Positions 1 to 10,004 of a stretch of DNA of 64,000 nt are shown here, piece after piece. The translations under genes were made by a program, and so were the position numbers. The DNA is from Kalaharituber pfeilii (lineage: Eukaryota; Ascomycota; Pezizomycetes; Pezizales; Pezizaceae), in assembly GCA_015179045.1 (NCBI GenBank), contig WHUZ01000041.1:434001-498000 (forward strand). Direction: 5' to 3'. The notes beneath the pieces were generated by a model. The model was not told the origin of the DNA. It saw nothing but the letters and a program-made list of their open reading frames with translations, and ran no database searches. Each line of letters starts with the position of its first letter. Within the stretch, counting starts at the first letter, position 1.

Positions 1-169
1 TTATGCTTATCGCCTTTAGGACCACAATAGGTCACGGCGAATGTACTTAAGTTCTTGTTTATATCATTACTCATATCCCGGCCTATAAGATGTGACGATG
101 GTTCCACCGTTCAAGCCACAAAACACAGGACATATCGCTTTGGAGGCTAAGAATGTATAACTGGATCAA

Positions 170-1144
170 TAGTGAGCGGCACGAGCCGAGCCAGCTCGAG
201 CTCAAACGAGCCAAGATCATGTGTTTTTCTTGACAGCTCGCTAAAATGCTTAGCCAGTGCAAGGTTTCATAAACTGTAAATACCTAATATAGTAATAATT
301 AGAGACTTGGAGCTCATTCTGACCTACCAACAACATCTTTTTTTTTTTTTTTTTTTTTTTTTAATTACATAACCCCGCTTGCAGCGCCAAGCCATGGCAG
401 GGTCCCTGGGCAAGCCCTCGAAGCCCGGAGACAGGCTTAACAAACAAAAAAAATTTCTATCTACCTCGAAAACCTGATTCCAGAAACCTCCGGACGGTCC
501 TTCCGGTTTCTGCCCCAGGGCGGCTCCACTATATATCTCCCCCTTTCCCCCCTCCCCTCTTCTCCACACTTTCGCATCCCGGCAAGCAAAATTTCCCTGA
601 CGGCAAATTTCGCAGTTTCCTCCACACCTTCGCAACCTGCAAATTTTCCCCGACCCGGGTCGGTAAATCGCACGGCGCACTAAAACCTGATCCCGGAGAA
701 GAACCTTTCCAACTCATCCCACTCCTCCCCATTCTCTGCTGTCCTTTTCCAGTTCTTCTCCATATCCCCCCATTCTCTAAAGCCTTCTGGGCGTCTTCCT
801 CTCTCCAGGCGCATGGCAGTGAAGTTGGACACCGCTATCCTATTCCACTCCATGACCTTCCCCTTTCCAAAGCCCTCCACTTCTCTCCTCTCCTTCCTCC
901 ACGCTTTCACCCTCTGGCGCACTCCACTTCCGGTGGCCACCTCCTTACCCTGCATCACCGTCCCCTTCTACCAACAACTTCGAAATGCACAATTTAGCTG
1001 ATAGTAGTGAGAAAGATGAAAATTTAGCTTAGTTTAGTTTAGTTTGTCAATATTATATACATAATCAATCCAGGCTCGAGCTCATGCCACGCCAGCTCGA
1101 GCTCACCCTCCAGCTCGGCTCGAGCTAGCTCGTGCCGCTCACTA
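170..1144. mobile_element. Non-autonomous hAT-like element (MITE), copy 1, split by a family B LINE
   Basis: The ends are inverted repeats starting TAGTGAGCGGCACGAGC, with further AGCTCGAGC-type subterminal motifs. An exact 8-bp duplication TGGATCAA flanks it (162-169 and 1145-1152). A TAGNG terminus with an 8-bp duplication is the hAT hallmark. After removing the LINE at 335-967 the native element is about 330 bp and has no transposase. It matches copy 2 at 14101-14474 along its length, in inverted orientation. Confidence 0.8.
335..967 (-). mobile_element. 5'-truncated family B LINE (C-terminal region plus 3' tail)
   Basis: A T-run at the left end is the poly-A tail on the minus strand, followed by the family B tail (CATGGCAGGG and GCAGCG motifs). 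The TSD CTACCAACAAC is exact at 324-334 and 968-978. The minus-strand reading (for example 680-958, with KEVATGSGVRQRVKAWRKER) matches the C-terminal region of the larger family B copy at 11.85-13.89 kb. The insertion sits inside the hAT element. Confidence 0.85.
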
Positions 1145-2150
1145 TGGATCAATCCTGACATCAATCCTGGGAGGTATAGAACATCAGTTCTAACACATAC
1201 ACTCCATTCGGCTGTTGTTTCCTCTTCCTCCACACCCACTTATGCGGATTGAACTCTCTTCCGGCAACTGGAACTCGTGCCTCGTGGACGTGTACACGTA
1301 CTGCTCTGGCACCGGCCCGCCAGCTTCCCGGTGCGCCTGCTCGCTTAGCAACGCCCTGTGGAAAGAGCTGTGCCGAAACATAACGACTACCCGACGGGTG
1401 GGCTGTTTGACCCAGACACGGGGCAAGAGATGTGGGGTCGGGAATCCTGCAAAGTAAAGTTTGAGAATGGTGGGGTCCGGGGCGGCTGATCGTGATGCTC
1501 AGAATGGGAGTGTAGGAGGAGATCGACTCTGGAGGCGCACAAGAGCCGAGAGCGAGGTTGGCTTGTGGGGTGTTGGTCCAGGTAGGTTGTGGGGGTTCGT
1601 TTAAGGGAGTGCTAGCCGAAGGGAGGATTTTAAAGCTTGGAGCTGTATGTGAGTGATAGTTAGACATAGTTTTGTCAGGAGTGGATTAAGGCGTCACAGA
1701 AAGAGACCTCAAGACTTTTGATATAAAGTGGGAGAGGCGTAAACCTATTGGATCCCAAGCGCTGGCGCTTTTTAGCTTATGACACCACCAGCTTGGTCAT
1801 GATATAAATATTGATACCTGCACCAGAAGCGTCCATAGGCGCTGGAATGATTCAGGGTCATATTCCCACTACGCGGACTGCCATGAAATGCTAGAAATGG
1901 CGCATGCTCCTGCCCACTGGCGGTCACGGCCTATATATGTTTCACGTTACAGAAGTCTTTTAAAACTCATACGCTACGTAACACCACTTATACAACCAAT
2001 AATGGCCGGCCATCGCAGCGGTGGAGAGCGTGGCCACGACCCTAGGTCAGGGCCAAGCCAGGTATGCGCTGAGGCCAATAAGGGACCCTACAGGGTGGGG
2101 GACCTGTGGCCAGAGAGCTTTCGAGTCCAGATTTCGGATCCGGATAGAGA
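1145..2150. other. Intergenic stretch, possible degenerate coding segment
   Basis: No convincing gene. A minus-strand frame over 1190-1426 has a protein-like composition (VWVKQPTRRVVVMFRHSS), and an overlapping frame spans 1161-1667. Neither shows a known domain, a clear start or introns, so no CDS is called. Confidence 0.3.
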
Positions 2151-2164
2151 AGGTGAGAGAGGGA

Positions 2165-2227
2165 TTTTTTTTTTTTTTTTTTTTTTTATATCATTAATCG
2201 CTTTCCGCCCTATGGGCTATGGCGATG
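2165..2227 (-). mobile_element. Micro-insertion of family A LINE 3' end
   Basis: Only 63 bp: a T-run plus the family A tail on the minus strand. It is bounded by an exact 14-bp duplication AGGTGAGAGAGGGA (2151-2164 and 2228-2241). Confidence 0.85.
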
Positions 2228-2429
2228 AGGTGAGAGAGGGAGGGACTGGAGAGATTTTAGCCTGAGACGAGTTATGCAGAAGAACGATGGCTTCGAGTCA
2301 GTAGCAGGGCAGATTGCCAGCACAATTGAAGTTGATAAGGATGAGAAAGTGTCCTGGGGTCATGGAGTCATCCCACTTGGGGCAGAGGTCAAGGTCATTG
2401 GCCTAAGTTAGGTAAGGAGGATGCCTCAA

Positions 2430-3420
2430 CCAAGTGGAAGAAAATCAACGAGGCCAAGGGAGACTCAGTTGCCGTTTTCACAGACAGAAGCCGAAGCGAG
2501 GAAGGGAGAGTAGGAGGTGGGTGGTGCTGGCGGCAGGTGGTAGCCGGAGAGGCAGAGGAGAGGCGCTGGATTGGCATGAAGGCCACTATATAGGACGATG
2601 AATTTGCTGGCATGAAGAGTGCCCTGGAGGCAACACTCACAAACTATATCTGGCTATAGATTGAAAGAGGGAGAGCCATGTGAAGGAGGAAATAAGAGGT
2701 AAGGAGGCATACTATATATACAGAAAGGTGTGGAGCAGTGAACATATAGTGTTTAGTTGTGGAAAGCAGCTGGAATGGCTCAAGAAGAAGGATAAGAATA
2801 GGGTGCTGGTTACCTGATAGTGCTAGGAAGATCTGGAAGAGAAGGGCTGGAAGCAGGAGAGTATGAAGGGTGACCTGGTTGAGGAATGTTCCTGTTACGT
2901 TGTCTGCTGTTTTTCCCCTACTTTCCCTTATCTCCTATGTATTTGTCTCATCGTAGCCCTTAGGCAGTATGTGAGTAATGAATATATATATATAAAAAAA
3001 ATGATCGCGGAAATGTGGTGAAGGCAGAAAGATCCCGGAGCCGTGAAGCTCGCTTGCGTGCGGAAGCGGATGAGAAAGCGAAAGAAGGGGCTAGAGGGGT
3101 TCTCGTGCCCAGACCCTCTCATTTAAGCGTGCCAAGAGAGTCTGGGCACGGAAACAGGCTTTACAAGACTAGCCAGAGGCATGAGGTAGGCCGCGGGGAG
3201 AGTCTGGTTACCGCGGAGGGCCAAGAGTTAGTCTGGAAGAGAACGGAGGAGAGAGAACAAGCCGGGTTGGGGTAGGAGGGCTGCCACCGGGAAAGGTGGA
3301 CACATTTGAAGGAGGAAGATCAGTGGAGAGGAGGAGGTTCGCTGCACATGTGGGGGAGGTGTGGAATGCAGAGCATGTGGTGCTCGAGTGCAGAGATGTC
3401 GCGCTAGAAGCGCCAATAGC
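2430..3420 (+). mobile_element. Degenerate LINE relic (RNase H and C-terminal knuckle)
   Basis: One plus-strand frame near 2430-2560 reads AVFTDRSRSEEGRVGGGW, resembling the FTDGS start of a LINE RNase H domain. About 700 bp downstream, near 3340-3400, a frame reads HVGEVWNAEHVVLEC, resembling the knuckle at the end of Tad-like reverse transcriptases. Stops and frameshifts break everything between. It differs from families A and B and has no recognisable tail. Confidence 0.45.
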
Positions 3421-3671
3421 GCCAGCGGAAACATTGTTCTAATGTCGTCATGACGAAGCTCATGGGTTCGTGTGAAGTCTTATACCTACTTAGTCAATTT
3501 CGCTCTCGAGTCCGTATATAAGTACCCCTTCACACGCATGCCTGTATGTAGTCTTCACTGGTCAATTCATACACGCCCTCCTGTAAGGTACATAGTGCTC
3601 GAACTCGTTCTCACACTCTCGTACACATTCTGGACCGATGCAGAGTATGGAAGACAAAATGGCCCGGAGGC

Positions 3672-4431
3672 TTTTTTTTTTTTTTTTTATTTTTTATTTT
3701 CACATAACCCCGCTTGCAGCTGTTCGCCATGGCAGGGTCCCTGGACCGAGGTCCTTATGGCCCGGAGACAGGCACCTAAAAACAAACAACAACTCACTAT
3801 ATACACCGACATTCAAAAGGGAATAGAGGAAATAAAACCCATGAGACAACCCGCTATGCCGTCAAGTCCATTTCCTCCACCTCCCTCCCCTTCCCCTTTC
3901 TGTCCACCTTTGAATTTCTATCCCAGTCATACAGGCACGAATCGTACCACTTGCCTGACAACCTTACCTTCGCTGGTGTTTGGCTATCCGATTCCACCTC
4001 CCCCTCCAGGTAGATGACAACCGAGCTAGCCTTCTTTCCCTCCCACCTCTCTTTCTTCACCAACCATCTTGCCGCAACAATCTTTCCCATCCATGGGTTC
4101 GCATTCTCCATCCAATCTCTTACTTTCCCGAGTTTCTTTGTCACCGCAATTCCATGTCCTACGATCGCACGACCGGATTGCGGGAGTGTCCTTTCCTTTG
4201 GGATTGGCTTCGGAGATGGTGCTGCAGATGGTTTCTTGGACATTTTCTGCTTGGGGGGACTGGTACTCTGTCCCCCTTTCACTTTTTTGGACTGGAAAGC
4301 AGTGGACTTTGTTCGGCTTTTGGGTGGTGCCACCGGAGGTCGGTCAGAATTGTCCCCTTCCGGGGGTGTGCTTGGCGGGATGTTCTGGGAGACAACTGCT
4401 GCATATGACAGCTTTGGTGGTTTCTCCGGGT
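3672..4431 (-). mobile_element. Family B element carrying an ORF1/gag-like frame directly before the tail
   Basis: T-run plus family B tail at the left, with exact 13-bp TSD ATGGCCCGGAGGC (3659-3671, 4432-4444). The minus-strand frame 3854-4333 (159 residues) starts Lys/Pro-rich, then has GHGIAVTKKLGKVRDWMENA, SSVVIYLEGEVE and VRLSGKWYDSC. These blocks also occur in the family A elements at 8.7-9.3 kb and 52.0-52.4 kb. No reverse transcriptase or RNase H lies between this frame and the tail, unlike the element at 335-967. Confidence 0.75.
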
Positions 4432-4543
4432 ATGGCCCGGAGGCAAGAGCGCGCTGCTCACACTAAAAATTCTTGAATTCGGTAAGGCGGAATGCAAAGG
4501 TCGATTGATTAGAAATAATAACAAGAAGACTGACATAGGACTC

Positions 4544-4601
4544 TTTTTTATATATATATATATAAATCAGTGATCGCGTGCCGCCCTATGGGCTATAGCG
4601 A
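4544..4601 (-). mobile_element. Micro-insertion of family A LINE 3' end
   Basis: A T-run that has become partly (TA)n, then the family A tail motif GCCGCCCTATGGGCTATAGCG. The flanks resemble a duplication with two mismatches (TGACATAGGACTC at 4531, TGACACAGGGCTC at 4602), so it is probably older than most copies. Confidence 0.65.
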
Positions 4602-4904
4602 TGACACAGGGCTCAAAGAAAAGTATTTATTCAATGTACAGCACTCTGCGTTCGGCTGGGCTCATACTCTTTGTGGTTACGAGTTTACTAGGTCTTCAGA
4701 AGATATTGAATTATCTTTTGAGCTAGCTACCTGAAGGCCTTGTATATATCAATAAACAAAAAATGAAGGTACTACCAAAAAATCGAACGTTGACGGAAAT
4801 TCCAAACCCATACCGAGAAATCAACCAGGAAAAATGTATCGTTCCCCAAAGTAACAAAAGGTAAAAGTTTAACTATATAGCTGCAGCCAGGCTATATACG
4901 TCCC

Positions 4905-4994
4905 TGCTACTAGCCAGTAAAATATGTATTCGGACTGTGGTACTAATGCGCATTATGCGCTATGTCCGAATACATATTTTACTAGCTAGTAGTA
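4905..4994. repeat. Short inverted repeat overlapping the stop codon of the 745-aa gene
   Basis: Perfect 20-nt arms at 4916-4935 and 4964-4983 (AGTAAAATATGTATTCGGAC), extendable with one indel to about 29 nt (GCTACTAGC side). They enclose a 28-nt loop that itself contains the palindrome AATGCGCATT. The right arm overlaps the TAG stop at 4982-4984. It could be a tiny MITE or an RNA hairpin at the 3' end of the transcript. Confidence 0.75.
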
Positions 4995-7219
4995 GCCAGT
5001 AGGATGTTTGACTGTACCACGAAGTCAACAAAAATTAACACCCCGTTGTATAACATTCCAACAAGAAAAAGAGCCACATATGTTGACTTTCCAATGTCCT
5101 TTATTGTTTCGTCAGGCCCGCCGGTATTAATCCGAAAGAAAGTGGCAAACTCTTTTTCATTAAGCTCTGACCCCGCTGCGTGGGAGAACAGAAATGGAGT
5201 GAGCGCAAGAGTAAGGCCCCATATGGCAAAAACTAGAAGCTCCGCACGTTGTACTGTTTCCCACTGATAGTCCCCAAAATTTGGCAGGTTTTCATGAATC
5301 CATAGGTAATCGCTAGACAAATGTCTTGATAAGGTCAGGTAGAAAAGCCCTCCCGAGAGAGCAACGATGTATAGAGTCATCCACCATGGATTCAATCTAC
5401 CCCAGGGTATTACCATTCGGTAGCTGTTATTTGCTGACAAGTCTGTTGTGATTTCGGACTGAGACAGATATATCTGTTGATGAGCTGGTCTGAAGAGAAG
5501 CTGGCGGCATGATGACTGTAGTCTTAGGAGAAGCTGGCGGCATGATGACTGTAGTCTTAGGAGAAGCTGGCGGCATGATGACTGTAATCCTGGTGAGGAT
5601 GATCCTCCCATCAATACCTCTTGTGCACCACCGTCATGGTATGTTATTTTCCGTATGAGAACTCCAGACATTCTTTCCAACGTTTCCTCCACTTGTGCTC
5701 TTTCTTGCTTGGAATCATAATAAATTATGATCAGGTTAAAACAGTGCTGCAGGACTTGGGTGGCAGCTATGCTCAGGAAGCGGGCAAAGAAAACAATAGT
5801 TGAGAGGCTTACAACAAATATTACTGTGTACATAATTGTGTTGCCCAGGATGGTACTAAAGAGAAATGAAAGAAAGAACAACCAGCAGAGCTGAAAATAG
5901 CTTATACAACCTGATTTGAGCAAGAATTTCCAACCCCGGCGGGGTGATGGATCAGGGGAAGGTAGCAACAGAATGACTATTGCAGGTGATTTTCGTAACT
6001 CTATCCACATCCGTATCAGGCCAAGGATCACCTTGGTCAGTGTCCCAACTCGTTGATCAATAGTGCTTGAAGTTAGGCCTTTTGGTTGCAAGCGTGCTAC
6101 AAGCCAGCTTGCCAAGCGAGAGACCCATTTTGATGAATCTTTCTGAAACTCGGTGATGAGTCTGATGACGTGCTTGAATTGGGATTCTGGATATGGAAGC
6201 ACCTTAGGCATTGGGGTAATAAATGAGATTGATGCGGCACGTAAGGCTTGCCTTTCGTATAGTGCACGAATGGTACCAACCAGCACAAGAGCCCCTGTGA
6301 TTGTGAAGACCAACACTAATTTGCTTTTCCTAGGACATAGCCAAACAAACATATGATCATCAAGTAAATAAGGAAAGCTTATGCATAAAAATATGAATAG
6401 TATCTCAAGATGCAGAAAGAGGGTTTTCGCGACAACGACCATAAAACGCGATTTACGGTCTTTTGTATCCATTTTTTGGCCAATCAATATCTCAAGCTCA
6501 TTGGCATGCATGTGAATTGTCGAAACAAGACCATCATCAAGCAACGAGGGGGACATAGCACCAGCAACCTGTTCAGTCACAGCTTGTCTTCTGGGAAGAT
6601 TGGTATCAACATCCTCTGAGGATAAGCTAGCTTCGCTGCTCTGTACGCCATCATTGATAGCCATTGGCGACTGCCTTTGCGCCGAAGGCTGGTACGAGGA
6701 AGCCTTGAGACAGTCTTGTGCTTTCAACACGGTTTTTGCTTGCTCTGCGATCAAGGTCTGGGTTACGGGAAGTCCGAACGTGAAAGCTGCTGCGATGCAT
6801 CCTAATGGTGCATAAAGAGTCATGAGGAGCCCGATGTTGGAAGTCTTAACAGGGCCAAAGGCTAAGAAGGTTGGTATCAAAGCCATCAATGTAGAAGCTG
6901 CTGCCGAAGCCCATTTATCGTACTCTGTGGACGCTTCCAGGTATAAATTGTTCCCTTCCTCACAACGGACAGGAAACCCTACTCCAATAATGCCCAAGTA
7001 ATCTGTGGGCATTGGAGTATTTTCCTGAGGGACGGTTATAGTATTGTTGGGCGGTTGCAGTATTGCTGTATCATTGTGCTGCACTTCATAGGTGTAATTT
7101 GTGCTCAATTGTTCGTCTTGATTCCCAATAGGCCATGCGGAAACTGTCATTGCACGATTCAGCACCCATGTGAGGGCTGCGAATTTAACAACTCGAAAAG
7201 TCCAGCCTCTACAACCCAC
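4982..7219 (-). CDS. Uncharacterised multi-pass membrane protein (745 aa)
   Basis: Intact single-exon frame of 745 codons. I do not recognise the family, and no enzyme motif is visible. Residues 1-28 resemble a signal peptide, followed by an Asn/Gln-rich stretch with NxT/S sites (about 41-60) that could be luminal or extracellular. Hydrophobic segments lie near residues 106-123, 128-150, 264-286, 300-317, 441-459, 462-482, 613-630, 660-678 and 713-735, giving eight or nine membrane spans. Between spans there are a large hydrophilic loop (about 160-260) and a second loop with Lys/Glu-rich sequence (503-530). Residues 545-577 are three copies of an 11-residue unit (LQSSCRQLLLR), encoded by near-identical 33-bp units. 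The ATG at 7219 is chosen because it gives the signal-like N-terminus. Confident as a gene, not as to role. Confidence 0.75.
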   Translation of the reverse strand: MGCRGWTFRVVKFAALTWVLNRAMTVSAWPIGNQDEQLSTNYTYEVQHNDTAILQPPNNTITVPQENTPMPTDYLGIIGVGFPVRCEEGNNLYLEASTEYDKWASAAASTLMALIPTFLAFGPVKTSNIGLLMTLYAPLGCIAAAFTFGLPVTQTLIAEQAKTVLKAQDCLKASSYQPSAQRQSPMAINDGVQSSEASLSSEDVDTNLPRRQAVTEQVAGAMSPSLLDDGLVSTIHMHANELEILIGQKMDTKDRKSRFMVVVAKTLFLHLEILFIFLCISFPYLLDDHMFVWLCPRKSKLVLVFTITGALVLVGTIRALYERQALRAASISFITPMPKVLPYPESQFKHVIRLITEFQKDSSKWVSRLASWLVARLQPKGLTSSTIDQRVGTLTKVILGLIRMWIELRKSPAIVILLLPSPDPSPRRGWKFLLKSGCISYFQLCWLFFLSFLFSTILGNTIMYTVIFVVSLSTIVFFARFLSIAATQVLQHCFNLIIIYYDSKQERAQVEETLERMSGVLIRKITYHDGGAQEVLMGGSSSPGLQSSCRQLLLRLQSSCRQLLLRLQSSCRQLLFRPAHQQIYLSQSEITTDLSANNSYRMVIPWGRLNPWWMTLYIVALSGGLFYLTLSRHLSSDYLWIHENLPNFGDYQWETVQRAELLVFAIWGLTLALTPFLFSHAAGSELNEKEFATFFRINTGGPDETIKDIGKSTYVALFLVGMLYNGVLIFVDFVVQSNILLATTS
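5490..5592 (-). repeat. 33-bp tandem repeat, three units, inside the 745-aa gene
   Basis: The unit containing GAAGCTGGCGGCATGATGAC occurs three times at 33-bp spacing with almost no divergence. It keeps frame and encodes the repeated LQSSCRQLLLR. Near-identity points to recent expansion. Confidence 0.9.
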
Positions 7220-8712
7220 AGCGGGACGAATAGTCTCATTGTCGTAGAACTGGTCAGTTAGCTATAGTACACATCTATGTAAAATCGGCAGGGTGCTGAA
7301 TATATGGCGTACGATAGTACATACCAGCAGCCAAAAGCGAACTTGGTTCCCACAATGCATGCTTTTTGTTATGAGAATCCTTTGTGTACGTCGGCTTGGT
7401 GAATTCAATTCCTTCACAGTGTAGAAGAAATGCAAATACGGAAATAACACTGGATAGTAAATGAACGATAGAACTAGAACAAAACCTCTGTGATAGCTGG
7501 ACGTTACCGGTCACATCTAATTATAATTAAATAACTATAATAGAACATAGGATGATGGCCCTAGAACAGGCGCATGATCGTCTTGTCCACCTGGTTGAAT
7601 TCAGCTTACCATGTGCTGTATGCAGATGCGCTCAACTCAGCGCATGAAGTCAGACCAAATATGAAGCAGCTCAGCTCAACCGAGCAAAGATAACGACTCT
7701 GAGGCTCTCATACATGAGGATGACGTGGTGACTCGAAGCACGCCGATCCCATCCCCTCTCTTCTAATATCCTTTTTGGCAGCATGTGAGCGACGACGAAA
7801 AGGAAGACCAAATTCTCGATCCCGAAAGTAAGGCTGTTTGATCATGACTGCAATCCCCGATCCCGATATTAAGGTCATTACTGCAGAGTATCTGTAGCAA
7901 CAAAGGCTTTCCCCACCTACCAACATCTGCTGCAGGATTTACCATGATGCTACAGGACACTTCAGACCTCAGTAGACTGTTCACACTTCAAATATCAGTT
8001 GACTGTTCAGCTGTGACAGTACTGTTCCAGGCTGGCACGCATTTTAACTCAGATATACATAGTTGCTATCGATGCCAAGTTAATGCATGGCAGTAGATAA
8101 AATGCGCGATTCTGCCCTACCGGACGATTCCACCATATTTTGCGATTTAGACTGCTCTATTGGCGCCCTCCGAGATTGGATTACGAAAAGCTAGAAGAGC
8201 ATAGGTTCTGTAGGTATACAATATCGGTAAGATCGATGCCAGTTATTCAACACCATGCGAGTATGTTTTAGAGCTGGCATGCCTCCAAACTGTCTACGTG
8301 GAACGTCCTGTACCATGCAGTTGACAGTACTGTTCGAAGTTGAAAATTTTGTTCAAAGTACGTGGCAGAAAGAGAAAGCACGAAGTGTGGAGGAGTCAAA
8401 TAAGACTTACGATTGCATTATTATGCCTATTATTCGCCCAGCATAAAGTGTGTGCTTGTTAATCTGCATGCATGGAAGAGATTTAATTTAAATTCAAAAC
8501 TCGACGTGGTAGCACGTTTGAGATAGTATGTTAAATCGGTGGCCAGGCAATAGCGGGCATGAACAGTAAAGTGACACGTTGGCAGGTGCAGTCAAAGTGC
8601 AGAGCAGAGATGGGGGTAATGTACAGTATACGTCGGGTTGGGGCTAACTAAGATTAAGAGCGCTTGGAGCCTTGCGTCTTGATAAAACTGAATTCCAAGA
8701 GTGGCCAGGCTG
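7220..8712. other. Intergenic, nothing recognised
   Basis: Upstream side of the 745-aa gene. I see only short frames with no conserved motif. The promoter of the minus-strand gene should lie just right of 7219, but I cannot point to a clear TATA or initiator element. Confidence 0.5.
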
Positions 8713-8725
8713 CATTTTACCTCCT

Positions 8726-9294
8726 TTTTTTTTTTTTTTTATATCAATACTCGCAGGCCGCCCAACGGGCTATGGCGAGGTTTCTGTATTAATGAAAGAA
8801 AAATGAAAAGGCTAACTACATGTGTTTCCCGCGGTACTACCTAGTGCATGGTGCGGGTGGTGATCCCTTGTACAGGTGCGTCACTTCCGTCCCCTGTCCT
8901 GTTCATAAGGGCTAATCCTCAACCATTTCCCTCCGAGCCTTACCCTGTCGATGTCAGTGTTGTCTTCTAAGTATACCACCACTGAACTCGTCTTCTTTCC
9001 CTCTTCCAACAACACGGACTTCTTTCTTAATCACCTAATTCCCACGGTCTTTCCCAGGCCCGCGTTCCCTGTCTCCAACCATCGTCTCACTCTCGCCAGA
9101 TCCTTCCTCAGGGCGATTCCATGTACTACGACGCCGTATTTCGGGGTGGTGGCAGCGCCGGGTCTTGGTGGAGCGGTGGCGGGGGTTTTTCCTTTGTCCT
9201 TTGTGGGTCTCTTGTCTTCTTTGGGCGGTCTTGGTCTTGTCTCGGGTTCGGTCGGAGGTGGGGTTTGTGTAGCGGAGGCGGCTGGGGTGTCTAC
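8726..9294 (-). mobile_element. Family A gag-only LINE derivative
   Basis: T-run plus family A tail at the left, exact TSD CATTTTACCTCCT (8713-8725, 9295-9307). The minus-strand frame begins at the 5' truncation point, is Pro/Thr-rich (TPPPTEPETRPRPPKED), then reads VVVHGIALRKDLARVRRWLE. A single TAG falls where its relatives have Trp (GIRWLRKK). After it come EEGKKTSSVVVYLED and RVRLGGKW, ending DRGRK-stop. The 3' UTR follows immediately with no reverse transcriptase. The stop and 3' UTR match the element at 51977-52384. Confidence 0.8.
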
Positions 9295-9307
9295 CATTTT
9301 ACCTCCT

Positions 9308-9845
9308 GTAAGAACGATCAGCGGCCTTTTTCTCGACTTTATGATAGAGCAATGTGCTCGAGGGTGCCGAAAGTCTAGTGAATTATGCAGCGCCAAGGTA
9401 CCTCGATTCGTACAGAGAACTGGACTTGTGGTAGGCTCAAAATCAGTACACGTCGAGTAGTCGCCAGATATAAATAAATAAATAAACAATGGAACCATAC
9501 GATGACATAACTACTCTTTGTCGGAACATTACATCCGTTGCCACCTGTTGCTGTTATCTTTTCACTGCTATCTTTTCTGTTATCTTCATGCATTTAGCCT
9601 CGCTATTGGACTGTGTATGAATTAGGCCACAACGCCAACTTTTATGTGGGGTGTTCTCTGTGCAACCCACGCATCCGTGCCTTTCTCACCTTCCCTGATA
9701 TGATATCTTCCCTGATAATTTCCTGTTCAGTCATGGTTCCCAAGTCACGTTATGCTATGCTTTCTCATGTATATAAACCTGCTGTTCTTGCGACTCTAAG
9801 TTCAATAGACTTAACGGTATCTCTATATCTAGCTCTCACCGTGAC
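9308..9845. other. Intergenic, nothing recognised
   Basis: No frame with conserved motifs. A short AATA-type microsatellite lies near 9470-9486. Confidence 0.4.
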
Positions 9846-9857
9846 AAAGCAGCCCTC

Positions 9858-9992
9858 TTTTTTTTTTTTTTTTTTAATATCATAAATCGCGTGCCGCGCT
9901 AGGGGCTATGGCGATGTTTACGTACATAGTGGCAAGAAAAGAAATTGAAATGCGGAATGAAATGACATTGAAGGTCCCCGAACAGAAAGAAA
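9858..9992 (-). mobile_element. Short family A LINE insertion
   Basis: 135 bp: T-run, family A tail and a little 3' UTR, flanked by exact 12-bp TSD AAAGCAGCCCTC (9846-9857, 9993-10004). Confidence 0.85.
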
Positions 9993-10004
9993 AAAGCAGC
10001 CCTC

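Noticed and set aside
324..680. 118-codon minus-strand frame ending in a lysine run
   Set aside because: The lysines are the LINE poly-A tail read through; the segment is a family B insertion.
1161..1667. 168-codon minus-strand ORF
   Set aside because: Low-complexity Pro/Ser composition with an overlapping, more protein-like frame; no domain, so mentioned only as possible degenerate coding.
4541..4566. (TA)n run as a promoter TATA region
   Set aside because: It is the decayed poly-A tail of a family A micro-insertion.
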